Source of the DNA: Diaphorobacter limosus
Lineage (GTDB): Bacteria > Pseudomonadota > Gammaproteobacteria > Burkholderiales > Burkholderiaceae_C
DNA: 64,000 nucleotides
Assembly (NCBI RefSeq): GCF_033100095.1
Contig: NZ_CP136921.1
Location: 280,501 to 344,500, forward strand
Direction of reading: 5' to 3'
A program made the position numbers and the translations under genes. The notes beneath the pieces were generated by a model. That model saw only the letters and a program-made list of their open reading frames with translations, did no database searches and was not told the DNA's origin. This document shows, in pieces, positions 1 through 8,536 of the stretch. Within the stretch, counting starts at the first letter, position 1; each line of letters starts with the position of its first letter.

Positions 1-395
1 CCATGCGACAGCAGCCAGCGCTGATCCAGAAATTGCAGCACCGTGGGGTCGGCCAACAGGGCAACGCCGGTGCGGCGCGTGAACTCTGCGCCCACCAGAA
101 AGTCGCGGTTGCCATGCATGAAGTACATGGGCCGCTGGCGCGCGGCGCCGGCCAGCAGGGCGCTGCATGCACCCTCGAAGCTGTCCGGCTCATCAATGGC
201 GTCGTCGCCCACCCAGACCTCGAACAGGTCGCCGAGCAGGAACACTGCATCGGCGGGCGTGCTCTCCAGATACTGACGCAATGCCTGCAGCGTGGCCGGC
301 TGGCCCGGCTCCAGGTGCAGGTCGGCCAGGAAATCGACCGTGCGCCAGCCCGCTGGCGCGACCAGCTCGGCCATCGGCGGCACGGCCTGCTGCAT
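1..395 (-). CDS. lpxH: UDP-2,3-diacylglucosamine hydrolase LpxH (partial, 3' end outside window)
   Basis: Metallophosphoesterase of lipid A synthesis. It hydrolyses UDP-2,3-diacylglucosamine to lipid X at the inner face of the cytoplasmic membrane. Only the first 131 codons are present. Metal-binding motifs are visible in the expected order: DLHL (D25, H27), GDLFEVW (D56) and HGNRDF (N96). The LSHG near the window edge continues the family pattern. The start at 395 lies 8 bp downstream of the ppiB stop, on the same strand, suggesting co-transcription; an internal ATG at codon 8 is an alternative start. The identification is firm from motif order and spacing. The C-terminal half cannot be seen. 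Confidence 0.93.
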   Translation of the reverse strand, partial: MQQAVPPMAELVAPAGWRTVDFLADLHLEPGQPATLQALRQYLESTPADAVFLLGDLFEVWVGDDAIDEPDSFEGACSALLAGAARQRPMYFMHGNRDFLVGAEFTRRTGVALLADPTVLQFLDQRWLLSH

Positions 396-403
396 GGCCT
401 GGC

Positions 404-931
404 TTACAGCGCCACGGCCTTGTCGATCACCACGGCGTCGAACGGCACGTCGTCGTGGAAACCCTTGCGCGTGGTGCGCACCTTCTTGATGCTCTCCACC
501 ACGTCCTCGCCCTTGACCACCTTGCCGAACACGGCATAGCCCCAGCCCTGGGGGGTGGGCGAGGTGTGGTTCAAAAAGCCGTTGTCCACCGTGTTGATGA
601 AGAACTGGGCCGTCGCGCTGTGCGGCTCGCCGGTGCGCGCCATGGCGATGGTGTACTTGTCGTTCTTCAGGCCGTTGGCGGCCTCGTTCTCGATGGGCGC
701 GTCCGTGCCCTTTTGCTTCATGTCGGCGGTAAAGCCTCCGCCCTGGATCATGAAGCCCTTGATCACGCGGTGGAAGATGGTGCCGTCGTAATGGCCCTTG
801 TTCACGTAGGCCAGGAAGTTGGCGGTGCACTTGGGCGCGTTCACGGCGTCCAGCTCCAGCGTGATCACGCCCTGGGTGGCGGTCTCGGCGACGTTGATGG
901 TGACGTGCAGTTCGACTTGCGGGTTGCTCAT
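404..931 (-). CDS. ppiB: cytosolic peptidyl-prolyl cis-trans isomerase, cyclophilin type
   Basis: Cyclophilin that accelerates proline cis-trans isomerisation during folding. There is no signal peptide, so it is presumed cytosolic (PpiB type). The 175-aa protein shows the catalytic [15 protein letters not shown] block and the TAQFFIN motif of the active-site wall. The start is MSNPQVELH, preceded by a GGAAA ribosome site. The reading frame is open further upstream across ppiA, but that extension is a GC-rich artefact. It is a tandem paralogue of the periplasmic cyclophilin 17 bp upstream and is followed closely by lpxH. Confidence 0.93.
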   Translation of the reverse strand: MSNPQVELHVTINVAETATQGVITLELDAVNAPKCTANFLAYVNKGHYDGTIFHRVIKGFMIQGGGFTADMKQKGTDAPIENEAANGLKNDKYTIAMARTGEPHSATAQFFINTVDNGFLNHTSPTPQGWGYAVFGKVVKGEDVVESIKKVRTTRKGFHDDVPFDAVVIDKAVAL

Positions 932-948
932 GGCGCTTTTCCTTTCGG

Positions 949-1524
949 TTATTTGACCAGGGTTGCGGATTGGATCAGCACGGGCGTGTTGGGCACGTTC
1001 TGGTGCGGGCCCTTGTTGCCGGTGGCGACGCCCTTGATCTTGTCGACCACCGCCATGCCCTCGACGACCTTGCCGAACACGGCATAGCCATGGCCGTCCG
1101 GGCTGGGGGCATTGAGCATGGCGTTGTTGTTCACGTTGATGAAGAACTGCGCCGTGGCTGAATCCGGGATGGAGGTGCGCGCCATGGCGATGGTGTACTT
1201 GTCGTTCTTCAGACCGTTGTTGGCCTCCAGTGCGATCGGCGCGCGCGTGCTCTTCTGCACCAGGTCGGGCGTGAAACCGCCGCCCTGGATCATGAAGCCG
1301 TCGATGACGCGGTGAAACACCGTGCCGTCGTAATGTTTGTCCTGGACATAGGCGAGGAAGTTCTCCACCGTCTTGGGCGCCTTGGCCGGATCGAGCTGCA
1401 CCACGATGTCGCCCAGGCTGGTGGCCAGCTTGACCTTGGGGGCCTGCTGTGCATTTGCTGTAGAAAACATAGCTGCCAGCGCAATACCGGCAACGGCTAC
1501 AGCCGTATTTCTTCTGGAAATCAT
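949..1524 (-). CDS. ppiA: periplasmic peptidyl-prolyl isomerase, cyclophilin type
   Basis: Exported cyclophilin of 191 aa. Residues 1-25 form a signal peptide ending STANA-Q. The mature domain carries [15 protein letters not shown] and [11 protein letters not shown], the same catalytic blocks as the downstream cytosolic copy. It probably assists folding of envelope proteins. Its start overlaps the stop of the upstream L,D-transpeptidase gene (ATGA), so the two are likely translationally coupled. The signal-peptide codons include an AT-rich patch (around 1450-1475) that weakly resembles one half of the dispersed repeat seen elsewhere in the window. Confidence 0.92.
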   Translation of the reverse strand: MISRRNTAVAVAGIALAAMFSTANAQQAPKVKLATSLGDIVVQLDPAKAPKTVENFLAYVQDKHYDGTVFHRVIDGFMIQGGGFTPDLVQKSTRAPIALEANNGLKNDKYTIAMARTSIPDSATAQFFINVNNNAMLNAPSPDGHGYAVFGKVVEGMAVVDKIKGVATGNKGPHQNVPNTPVLIQSATLVK

Positions 1525-2915
1525 CCAATCACTCCTTCAAAAAATATCTGCCAGTGCGCGCCCTTGCGCGTCCAGTACTGGCGCCTGGTGGTGCCGGTGC
1601 GCGCGCCTTCGGCCAGTTCGCCGAAAGTGACCACCATGGTGTCGCTGCTGTCGGTCCAGCGCAGCATGCTCTTGTCCTTGAGCAATACCGCGCGACCGCG
1701 CAGGGTGCGGTGCTCGGCCTGCAGCGTCTGCGTCCACTGCTCCAGATCGAGGTTGCGCAGGCCCTGGAACTCGGGTGCGTAGAAGGTCAGCAGGCGCTGC
1801 ATGTCGCCATGCGACCTGGCCGTGCGCCAGGCCTCGAGCACGGCATGGAAGGACTGGCGCTCGGCCTGCAGTGCGTGGGGCTTGACCCACTGCAGCTGGC
1901 GCGCGATGACCACCGGGGTGGTGCGCGGCTCCACGGTTTTCAGGATGCGCTCCAGATCCGGGTTGGCCAGGGCCAGGCAGCCGTCGGTGGCCTGCGGCGC
2001 GCGCGAGAACTGATCGGGTGGCGTGCCGTGCAGCCAGATGCCGCTACCGGTCTTGCCCCGGCTTTGGTCCAGCGGGTTGGGGTAGTTGATGGGTAGGGCG
2101 CCGGCGCCGTAAAAATCGTTCAGCGTGGCCGGGTCGAGCCGGCTGGTGATGTAGTACACGCCCAGAGGTGTGCGCTGGTCGCCCTCGACGACTTTCTCGG
2201 TGCCGAGCTTGCCCACCGAGGCGTAGTAGTCGGCCACCAGCACCAGGCCCTTGTCGGTGTTCTCGAACAGGTACAGCCGCGAGCGCGAGGCATCCATGGC
2301 AATCGCATGGCGCGTGCGTGCCGACAGCTCCAGAAACTGCGCCGGAATGCTGCCCTGTGGGGGCGGCGCCTTGGTCGAGTCCAGGCGCAGGCGCAGTTCA
2401 CTGCGCAGGCTGGACAGCGTGTCCGTTGCCGACGCCGGCAAGGCCGACGCGGCGGCGCTGGGCTGGGGGACGGGCGCGGCGGTGGCGGTGGCAAACTTCA
2501 GGCCCGCCATGGGGGGCGGCGCGGCCATGGCCACGGCGGGCGCGGGCACCACATCACCCACGCGCCCCAGGGGCCGCGCCCGGGCGGCCAGCAGATCGCC
2601 CAGCGCCAGCTGGGCCAGCTGGAAGTTCGGGTGGTCGCGCACCAGGCGCTCGGCCAGCGGAAGGGCCTCGCGGGCGCGGCCTTGCGCGGTGAGTTGCGAG
2701 ATCTCCAGCAGACGCCGCTCGGCATCGCCGTCACGCAAGGCGGCAGCGGTCTGCGTTGGGTTCTTGCGTTTGACCTTTTTTTTGGTGGCGGACTGGCGCT
2801 GCGGCTCGCTTGTTTGCTCGCCTTTTTTCGCCAGCGCGGGCGCGGGCGCGGCCAGCAGCATGGCCACGGCAACCGTGGTCAGAACTTGGCCAAGCGAACA
2901 GGGGAGCAGGGGCAT
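1521..2915 (-). CDS. L,D-transpeptidase (YkuD) with C-terminal NTF2-like domain
   Basis: Peptidoglycan enzyme of 464 aa. A signal peptide covers residues 1-29. A TPR-like or helical segment spans about 65-115, followed by an Ala/Pro-rich linker to about 165. The YkuD catalytic domain spans about 203-340, with the SGIWLHGTP histidine (H296) and the nucleophile in TDGCLAL (C313). Residues 355-464 form an NTF2/SnoaL-like domain of the kind found C-terminal in Csd6-type L,D-transpeptidases. It should act in the periplasm, cross-linking or trimming stem peptides. The neighbouring TPR protein ends in a related domain, so the two may act together. Whether it is a transpeptidase or a carboxypeptidase cannot be told from sequence. 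Confidence 0.88.
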   Translation of the reverse strand: MPLLPCSLGQVLTTVAVAMLLAAPAPALAKKGEQTSEPQRQSATKKKVKRKNPTQTAAALRDGDAERRLLEISQLTAQGRAREALPLAERLVRDHPNFQLAQLALGDLLAARARPLGRVGDVVPAPAVAMAAPPPMAGLKFATATAAPVPQPSAAASALPASATDTLSSLRSELRLRLDSTKAPPPQGSIPAQFLELSARTRHAIAMDASRSRLYLFENTDKGLVLVADYYASVGKLGTEKVVEGDQRTPLGVYYITSRLDPATLNDFYGAGALPINYPNPLDQSRGKTGSGIWLHGTPPDQFSRAPQATDGCLALANPDLERILKTVEPRTTPVVIARQLQWVKPHALQAERQSFHAVLEAWRTARSHGDMQRLLTFYAPEFQGLRNLDLEQWTQTLQAEHRTLRGRAVLLKDKSMLRWTDSSDTMVVTFGELAEGARTGTTRRQYWTRKGAHWQIFFEGVIG

Positions 2916-2993
2916 GCGCGGGGTGTGTAGTCAAAATGGCATGCGGCGCCGTCAGCGCCGCATTGCGTTAGGGTCGGGTACGCGCCAGGAGTT

Positions 2994-4106
2994 TCAGCCA
3001 CCTGTGGATTCACGCACGATGGCCCAGCGACCGCCCTGGTTCACCATGTCCAGCGTCTTGCGGCTGGAGACATTCAGGTTGCCCGAGCTGTACTGCTGGC
3101 GAAAGCGCGCCTGGGCCTTGTCGCCATCGATCTTGACGCTGAGATCACTGACACCCACGTTGATCTTGGCGCGACCCACGATGCGCTCGCGGCGCTCCTT
3201 TTCCCAGGCGGCGCGGCTGGTCTGGCCCTTGGGCTGGAAGGTCTTGGCATAGGCGCCCAGGTAGCCGCCCATGTCTTGATCCTCCCATGCGGAAGCCCAG
3301 GCCTGCACGGCCTTTTCCACGTCTTTGGCGGCGTTGTGGGTCGTTGCCGCCTTGGCCGGGGCAGGGGTTGGCGCCGGGGCCGGTGCGGCAGCCGCAGCAG
3401 GAGCTGGAGCTGGAGCGGGGGCTGCAGCGACGGGTACGGGGGGCGGCACCGGTGCTGCGACGGGGGCGGCGGGTGCAGCCGCCACGACCGGGGCCGGCGC
3501 CGCCACGGGCGCAGCCGTGGGAGCGGGCGCCGTAGCGCGGGCGACGGTGGCGCTGCCCTTGGCGCCGGCGCTCTTGGCATCGACAGAGAACAGCTCGCGG
3601 ATCAGCGCCAGCTTGGGGCGCAAGGTGCCGGCCTGGCTGGCATCGAGCTGCAGGGCCTTGTTGTAGGCCTGGCCGGCCAGCTTGGCGTAGATGTCGCCCA
3701 GGTTCTCATGCGCCGTGGCGTAGGCCGGGTTGGTGCGTATTGCCATCTCCAGCGCCGTGCGTGCCTTGTCGAGCTGGTTCTGGTTGGCGTACAGCACGGC
3801 CAGGTTGTTGTAGGGCTCGGGCAGCTCCGGGTAGTCCTCGGTGAGCTTGGTAAAGGTGCTGATCGCGTCGGTCTGCTTGCCGATGTCCGCCTGGGCCACG
3901 CCGCGCAGAAAGCGCAGCTGGGGGTCACGCGGATTGGTAGAGATGCGCTGGTCGGCCTTGGCCAACGCGTCCTGCGCCTTGCCGGCGCGCAGCAGCTGGG
4001 TGATGTCGGAGTAATCGTCTGCCGCATGGGCCAGTGACATACCCAACAGCGTAGACAGGGTCGCGACGCGCAGGAGTTGGGCAAGGGGACGGCGTGCGTG
4101 CTTCAT
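2994..4106 (-). CDS. exported TPR protein with Ala/Pro linker and NTF2-like C-terminal domain
   Basis: Protein of 370 aa. A signal peptide covers residues 1-28 (ends AHA-A). At least three tetratricopeptide repeats span about 30-165. A very Ala/Pro-rich low-complexity linker runs about 190-265, and a C-terminal NTF2/SnoaL-like domain spans about 268-370 (AVQAWASAWEDQDM, then WAIVRES at the end). The C-terminal domain resembles that of the L,D-transpeptidase encoded 78 bp downstream on the same strand. Periplasmic, probably a protein-interaction partner in cell-wall work, but no activity is known. The linker is encoded by imperfect GCN/CCN repeats and is likely to vary in length among strains. 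Confidence 0.8.
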   Translation of the reverse strand: MKHARRPLAQLLRVATLSTLLGMSLAHAADDYSDITQLLRAGKAQDALAKADQRISTNPRDPQLRFLRGVAQADIGKQTDAISTFTKLTEDYPELPEPYNNLAVLYANQNQLDKARTALEMAIRTNPAYATAHENLGDIYAKLAGQAYNKALQLDASQAGTLRPKLALIRELFSVDAKSAGAKGSATVARATAPAPTAAPVAAPAPVVAAAPAAPVAAPVPPPVPVAAAPAPAPAPAAAAAPAPAPTPAPAKAATTHNAAKDVEKAVQAWASAWEDQDMGGYLGAYAKTFQPKGQTSRAAWEKERRERIVGRAKINVGVSDLSVKIDGDKAQARFRQQYSSGNLNVSSRKTLDMVNQGGRWAIVRESTGG

Positions 4107-4326
4107 TGGTAGTCTTTGTGCAAGGGAAATGCAGGCCCTGCGGGCGGCTTATACTGCGACTGATTGTAGCCGAGGGGGTGTCATGACGGCGCCACGCAGC
4201 CGTCCGCCCAGTCGTGCTCTGCACCAGGCAGCGAGCCTCCCCGTGGCCCTATCTGGCTGGCCTTTGCTGGCGTCGTGGTAGGCCGGCCGGCGGTTGCGAT
4301 TCCCACCTGTTTCTGACCTTGATCCC

Positions 4327-5703
4327 ATGAGTTTGCGCATCTACAACACGCTGACGCGTGCCTTGGAGCATTTCTCTCCGCTCGAACCCGGCCATGTGCG
4401 CATGTATGTCTGCGGCATGACGGTGTACGACCTGTGCCACCTGGGTCATGCGCGCTCGATGATCGCCTTTGACGTGGTGCAGCGCTGGCTGCGCGCCTCG
4501 GGCCTGGCCGTGACCTATGTGCGCAACATCACCGACATCGACGACAAGATCATCCGCCGCGCGGTGGAAAACGGCGAGACCATACGCAGCCTGACGGACC
4601 GCATGATCGACGCCCTGCACCAGGACGCCGACGCCCTGGGGATCGAGCGCCCCACGCACGAGCCGCGCGCCACCGAATACGTGCCGCAGATGCTGGGCCT
4701 GATCCAGCGCCTTGAGGACAAGGGCCTGGCCTACCGGGCAGGCAGCGGCGATGTGAACTACGCGGTGCGCAAGTTCCCGCGCTACGGCCGGCTGTCGGGC
4801 AAGTCGCTCGACGAGCTGAATGCTGGCGAGCGCGTGGCGGTGCAGGACGGTAAGCACGATCCGCTTGATTTCGTGCTCTGGAAGAGCGCCAAGCCCGAGG
4901 AGCCGGCCGAGGTGAAATGGGCCAGCGCCTACGGCGAGGGCCGGCCCGGCTGGCATATCGAGTGCTCGGCCATGGGCTGCGCGCTGCTGGGCGAGAGCTT
5001 TGACATCCACGGCGGCGGTGCCGACCTTGCTTTTCCGCACCACGAGAACGAGATCGCCCAGAGCGAGGGCGCCACGGGCAAGCCGTTTGCGCAGCTGTGG
5101 ATGCACAACGGTTTCATCAACGTGGACAACGAGAAGATGTCCAAGAGCCTGGGCAACTTCTTCACCATCCGCGACGTGCTCAAGGAGTACGACGCCGAAA
5201 CCGTGCGCTTCTTCGTCGTGCGCAGCCACTACCGCAGCCCGCTGAACTACAGCGACCTGCATCTGGACGACGCGCGCGCCGCGCTCAAGCGCCTGTACAC
5301 GGCGTTGTCGCTGGTGGCGCCCCAGCCGGTCGTAATCGACTGGGCCCAGCCGCATGCCGCGCGTTTCAAGGCGGCCATGGACGAGGACTTCGGCACGCCC
5401 GAGGCCGTGGCCGTGCTGTTCGAGCTGGCCGGCGAGGTCAACCGCGGCAAGTCGCCCGAGGTTGCCGGCCTGCTGAAGGCACTCGGCGCCCATCTGGGCC
5501 TGCTGCAGGACGACCCCGAGGCCTTTCTGAAGGCCGGCGCGGGCCTGGATGCCGCCGCCATCGAGGCGCAGATCGCCGCGCGCGCGGCCGCCAAGGCGGC
5601 GAAGAACTTCGCCGAGGCCGATCGCATCAGGGGCGAGCTGCTGGCCCAGGGCATCGTGCTCAAGGACTCGGCCGCGGGCACGACCTGGGAGGCCGCGCAG
5701 TAA
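4327..5703 (+). CDS. cysS: cysteinyl-tRNA synthetase
   Basis: Class I aminoacyl-tRNA synthetase that charges tRNA-Cys. The 458-aa length is normal for the family. The zinc-binding Cys29, the HIGH-type motif HLGHARS (38-44), the WHIECSAM block and KMSKS (270-274) are all visible. The start is [11 protein letters not shown]. The frame is open 11 codons further upstream, but conservation begins at MSLRIY. It is divergent from the TPR gene across a 220-bp spacer. The stop is followed within 10 bp by a dispersed-repeat copy that runs into the next gene. Confidence 0.97.
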   Translation: MSLRIYNTLTRALEHFSPLEPGHVRMYVCGMTVYDLCHLGHARSMIAFDVVQRWLRASGLAVTYVRNITDIDDKIIRRAVENGETIRSLTDRMIDALHQDADALGIERPTHEPRATEYVPQMLGLIQRLEDKGLAYRAGSGDVNYAVRKFPRYGRLSGKSLDELNAGERVAVQDGKHDPLDFVLWKSAKPEEPAEVKWASAYGEGRPGWHIECSAMGCALLGESFDIHGGGADLAFPHHENEIAQSEGATGKPFAQLWMHNGFINVDNEKMSKSLGNFFTIRDVLKEYDAETVRFFVVRSHYRSPLNYSDLHLDDARAALKRLYTALSLVAPQPVVIDWAQPHAARFKAAMDEDFGTPEAVAVLFELAGEVNRGKSPEVAGLLKALGAHLGLLQDDPEAFLKAGAGLDAAAIEAQIAARAAAKAAKNFAEADRIRGELLAQGIVLKDSAAGTTWEAAQ

Positions 5704-5710
5704 ATGAATT

Positions 5711-5775
5711 CAGAGTCAAATTGGCTGTTGACGCAGATAGGATAAGCGGTGGCAGCTATAAAAAAAGAAGTAATT
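5711..5775 (+). repeat. dispersed AT-rich repeat, copy spanning the alkA-like start codon
   Basis: Element in plus orientation. It has a GAGTCAAA-like left tract, a degenerate central dyad (GACGC...ATAAGCG) and the GCAGCTATAAAAAAA right tract. It begins just after the cysS stop and extends over the GTG start and first codons (VAAIKKE) of the glycosylase gene, so the amino terminus is repeat-derived. Confidence 0.65.
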
Positions 5776-6396
5776 GCAAGCGCGCCGGACTATTGGGCCG
5801 AGGCCTGCAAGCACCTGATCAAGAAGGATCGCGTGCTGCGCCGCCTAATTCCGCAGGTGGGCGACGTGGCGCTGTACCAGCGCGGCGACGCCTTCACCAC
5901 GCTGGCGCGTTCCATCGTCGGCCAGCAGGTGAGCGTGGCGTCGGCGCAGCGCGTGTGGGACAGGCTGGCGGCGCTGCCGCGCAGCATGACGCCGCGCAGC
6001 GTGCTCAAGCTCAAGGTGGACGACATGCGCGCGGCCGGCCTGTCGGCGCGCAAGGTGGAGTACCTGGTCGATCTGGCCCTGCATTTCGACAGCGGCCAGT
6101 TGCATGTCAAGCAGTGGAACCAGATGGACGACCCGGCCATCGTCGCCGAGCTGGTGGCCATACGCGGCATCAGCCGCTGGACGGCCGACATGTTTCTGAT
6201 CTTCCACCTGGCGCGGCCGAATGTGTTGCCGCTGGACGACGCCACCCTGATCCAGGGCATCAGCCAGCATTACTTCTCGGGCGACCCCGTGAGCCGCAGC
6301 GATGCGCGCGAGGTGGCCCAGGCCTGGAATCCCTGGTGCAGCGTGGCGAGTTGGTATATTTGGCGCTCGCTTGCCCCCCTGCCGGTTGACTATTGA
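5749..6396 (+). CDS. DNA-3-methyladenine glycosylase II-like (HhH-GPD)
   Basis: Base-excision repair glycosylase of 215 aa, AlkA-like. A helix-hairpin-helix is visible ([15 protein letters not shown]), followed by the PLDD segment that carries the catalytic aspartate. [10 protein letters not shown] matches the conserved N-terminal motif. It lacks the extra N-terminal domain of E. coli AlkA, so it resembles the short form. The only plausible start is GTG at 5749, which sits inside a dispersed-repeat copy; the first seven residues are therefore probably not conserved. It lies between cysS and accA on the same strand. Confidence 0.88.
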   Translation: MAAIKKEVIASAPDYWAEACKHLIKKDRVLRRLIPQVGDVALYQRGDAFTTLARSIVGQQVSVASAQRVWDRLAALPRSMTPRSVLKLKVDDMRAAGLSARKVEYLVDLALHFDSGQLHVKQWNQMDDPAIVAELVAIRGISRWTADMFLIFHLARPNVLPLDDATLIQGISQHYFSGDPVSRSDAREVAQAWNPWCSVASWYIWRSLAPLPVDY

Positions 6397-6451
6397 TCAC
6401 ACATTGAGAGCAGGGCGGCAGGTTTCGGGCACCGCCCCGAGGAGAAACAAG

Positions 6452-7426
6452 TTGGCTAAAAAAACCTTTCTGGATTTCGAGCAACCCATTGCCGAGCTGG
6501 AATCCAAAATCGAAGAACTGCGCTATGTGCAAAACGAAGGCGCGGTGGATATTTCCGAAGAGATAGAGCAGCTCAGCAAGAAGAGCCAGCAGCTCACCAA
6601 GGACATCTACAGCGATCTGAGCCCCTGGCAGATCACGAAGATTGCGCGCCATCCCGAGCGCCCCTACACCATGGACTACGTGCGCGAGATCTTCACGGAC
6701 TTCGTGGAGCTGCACGGTGACCGCCACTTTGCCGATGACCAGTCCATCGTCGGCGGGCTGGCGCGCTTCAACGGCCATGCCTGCATGGTGCTGGGCCACC
6801 AGAAGGGGCGCGACACCAAGGAGCGCGCCGCGCGCAACTTCGGCATGAGCCGCCCCGAGGGCTACCGCAAGGCATTGCGCCTGATGAAGACGGCCGAGAA
6901 ATTCAAGCTGCCGGTGTTCACCTTCGTGGACACGCCGGGCGCCTTTCCCGGCATCGATGCCGAGGAGCGCGGCCAGTCCGAGGCCATTGGCCGCAACATC
7001 TACGAGATGGCGCAGCTGGAGGTGCCCATCATCACCACGGTGATCGGCGAGGGCGGCTCCGGCGGCGCGCTGGCCATCAGTGTGGCCGATCAGGTCATCA
7101 TGCTGCAGTACTCGATCTACTCCGTGATCAGCCCCGAGGGCTGCGCCTCCATTCTCTGGAAGACCAGTGACAAGGCGCAGGACGCGGCCGACGCCATGGG
7201 CATCACGGCGCACCGTCTCAAGGCCCTGGGTCTGGTGGACAAGATTGTCAGCGAGCCCGTGGGCGGGGCGCATCGCGACCACAAGCAGATGGCGGCCTTC
7301 CTGAAGCGTGCATTGGGCGATGCCTACCGCCAGCTGTCCGACCTGAAGCCCAAGGAACTGCTGGACCGCCGCTATGAGCGGCTGCAAAGCTACGGCCGCT
7401 TCAACGACACCAAGGCCGAGCGTTAA
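6452..7426 (+). CDS. accA: acetyl-CoA carboxylase carboxyltransferase subunit alpha
   Basis: Alpha subunit of the carboxyltransferase that moves carboxyl from carboxybiotin to acetyl-CoA, the first step of fatty-acid synthesis. The 324-aa protein has the family signature from [17 protein letters not shown] through [10 protein letters not shown] and [10 protein letters not shown] to the C-terminal [12 protein letters not shown]. The start is TTG (MAKKTFLDF), chosen because GAGGAGAAA lies 7 bp upstream and conservation begins there. A GC-rich hairpin follows the stop. The partner accD is not in the window. Confidence 0.96.
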   Translation: MAKKTFLDFEQPIAELESKIEELRYVQNEGAVDISEEIEQLSKKSQQLTKDIYSDLSPWQITKIARHPERPYTMDYVREIFTDFVELHGDRHFADDQSIVGGLARFNGHACMVLGHQKGRDTKERAARNFGMSRPEGYRKALRLMKTAEKFKLPVFTFVDTPGAFPGIDAEERGQSEAIGRNIYEMAQLEVPIITTVIGEGGSGGALAISVADQVIMLQYSIYSVISPEGCASILWKTSDKAQDAADAMGITAHRLKALGLVDKIVSEPVGGAHRDHKQMAAFLKRALGDAYRQLSDLKPKELLDRRYERLQSYGRFNDTKAER

Positions 7427-7449
7427 TCACGCATTCGGCGCCACGGCAG

Positions 7450-7467
7450 ACGGCCCCGCGGGGCCGT
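7450..7467 (+). terminator. GC hairpin after accA
   Basis: The perfect palindrome ACGGCCCCGCGGGGCCGT is followed by TGTGCTTTGT, 23 bp after the accA stop and just before tilS. The T-run is imperfect, so it may be a weak terminator or only an mRNA-stabilising stem. Confidence 0.5.
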
Positions 7468-7492
7468 TGTGCTTTGTGCGAGCATCCGCCCC

Positions 7493-8500
7493 ATGACCCA
7501 GAGTTTCGATGCCGCCATGCAGGCTTTCGCGCCCCGGCTTCCGCTGGCTGTGGCCTTCAGCGGCGGGGCGGACTCCACGGCGCTGCTGCTGGCCTGCGCC
7601 GAGCGCTGGCCGGGCCAGGTGCATGCCTTTCACGTACACCATGGCCTGCAGGTTGCGGCCGACGATTTCGAGCGGCACTGCATCGCCCTTTGCATGCGCC
7701 TGGGCCTGCCCTTGAGCGTGCAGCGTGTCGATGCCCGGCACGCGCCAGGCCAAAGCCCCGAGGATGCAGCGCGCCAGGCACGTTACAAGGCTTTTGAGGC
7801 TCTTGCGCATGACAGACAAGCGCAATCAGCTATTCAAACAATAGCATTGGCGCAGCATGCCGACGACCAGGTCGAAACCCTGCTGCTGGCCCTGTCGCGC
7901 GGCGCGGGTGTGGCCGGCCTGGCGGCCATGCCTGCGCATTGGCAGCGCGGCGGCCTGCACTGGCAGCGGCCGCTGCTGGGCGTGGCGGGGCAGGAGGTAC
8001 GCGCATGGCTGCGTGCGCGTGGCCAGGCCTGGGTGGAAGACCCGACCAACAGCGACGAACGCTACACGCGCAACCGCATCCGGCGCCAGCTGCTGCCCGC
8101 GCTGCAGCAGGCGTTTCCGCAGTTTCGCGACACCTTCGCGCGCAGTTGCGCCCATGCGGCCCAGGCCCACGAGTTGCTGCAGGAACTGGCGCAGGCCGAT
8201 CTGGCCACGGTGGGCCAGCCGCCGCGCATCGCCGCGCTGCGCTCTTTGAGCCGTGCACGCCAGGCCAATGTGCTGCGCCACTGGCTGCGCAGCCAGCATG
8301 GCGCCACGCCCACGGCCGCGCAGCTCGATGCGCTGCTGCGCCAGATCGCCGCCTGCAGCACGCGCGGGCACCGCATTCAATTGAAGGTGGGCAGCGGCCA
8401 TGTGCTGCGTGAAGGCGAGCTGCTCGGTTGGTACAATCAGCCGGTTTTGGATTTCATTTCCGCACGGGACGGCGGCGCACCAAAACAATCTTCGCAATAG
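7493..8500 (+). CDS. tilS: tRNA(Ile)-lysidine synthase
   Basis: ATP-pyrophosphatase that converts C34 of tRNA-Ile(CAU) to lysidine; essential for AUA decoding. The PP-loop SGGADSTALLL is at residues 21-31, and ALAQHADDQVETLLLALSRGAG is the second conserved block. The protein is 335 aa. ATG at 7493 was chosen over an upstream in-frame ATG because it directly precedes the conserved region. Between the two conserved blocks lies an extra stretch (KAFEALAHDRQAQSAIQTIA) encoded by a dispersed-repeat copy, inserted in frame. Confidence 0.93.
   Translation: MTQSFDAAMQAFAPRLPLAVAFSGGADSTALLLACAERWPGQVHAFHVHHGLQVAADDFERHCIALCMRLGLPLSVQRVDARHAPGQSPEDAARQARYKAFEALAHDRQAQSAIQTIALAQHADDQVETLLLALSRGAGVAGLAAMPAHWQRGGLHWQRPLLGVAGQEVRAWLRARGQAWVEDPTNSDERYTRNRIRRQLLPALQQAFPQFRDTFARSCAHAAQAHELLQELAQADLATVGQPPRIAALRSLSRARQANVLRHWLRSQHGATPTAAQLDALLRQIAACSTRGHRIQLKVGSGHVLREGELLGWYNQPVLDFISARDGGAPKQSSQ
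7788..7849 (+). repeat. dispersed AT-rich repeat, in frame within tilS
   Basis: Plus-oriented copy: an AAGGCTTTTGAGGCTC left tract, the dyad TTGCGC-n8-AAGCGC and an AGCTATTCAAACAATAG right tract. It is translated as part of TilS in the one frame without stops. Confidence 0.8.
8430..8437 (+). promoter_or_regulatory. candidate extended -10 promoter for lysC, inside tilS
   Basis: TGGTACAAT is an extended -10 box (TGn-TACAAT) in the last part of tilS, 100 bp before the lysC start. No good -35 is seen, which is acceptable for an extended -10. The call rests on one motif. Confidence 0.35.
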
Positions 8501-8536
8501 CGCCGCTCCTCAGCGTTCCGTCATTGCAGATATTCC

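Noticed and set aside
1450..1505. ppiA signal-peptide region as a dispersed-repeat copy
   Set aside because: Only the ATAGCTGCCAGCGC half matches, and the second arm of the dyad is missing.
404..1528. Single long minus-strand ORF covering both cyclophilin genes
   Set aside because: The upstream part is another frame of ppiA rich in Arg/His/Gly. The real ppiB begins at MSNPQVELH (931), and ppiA is a separate complete gene with a signal peptide.
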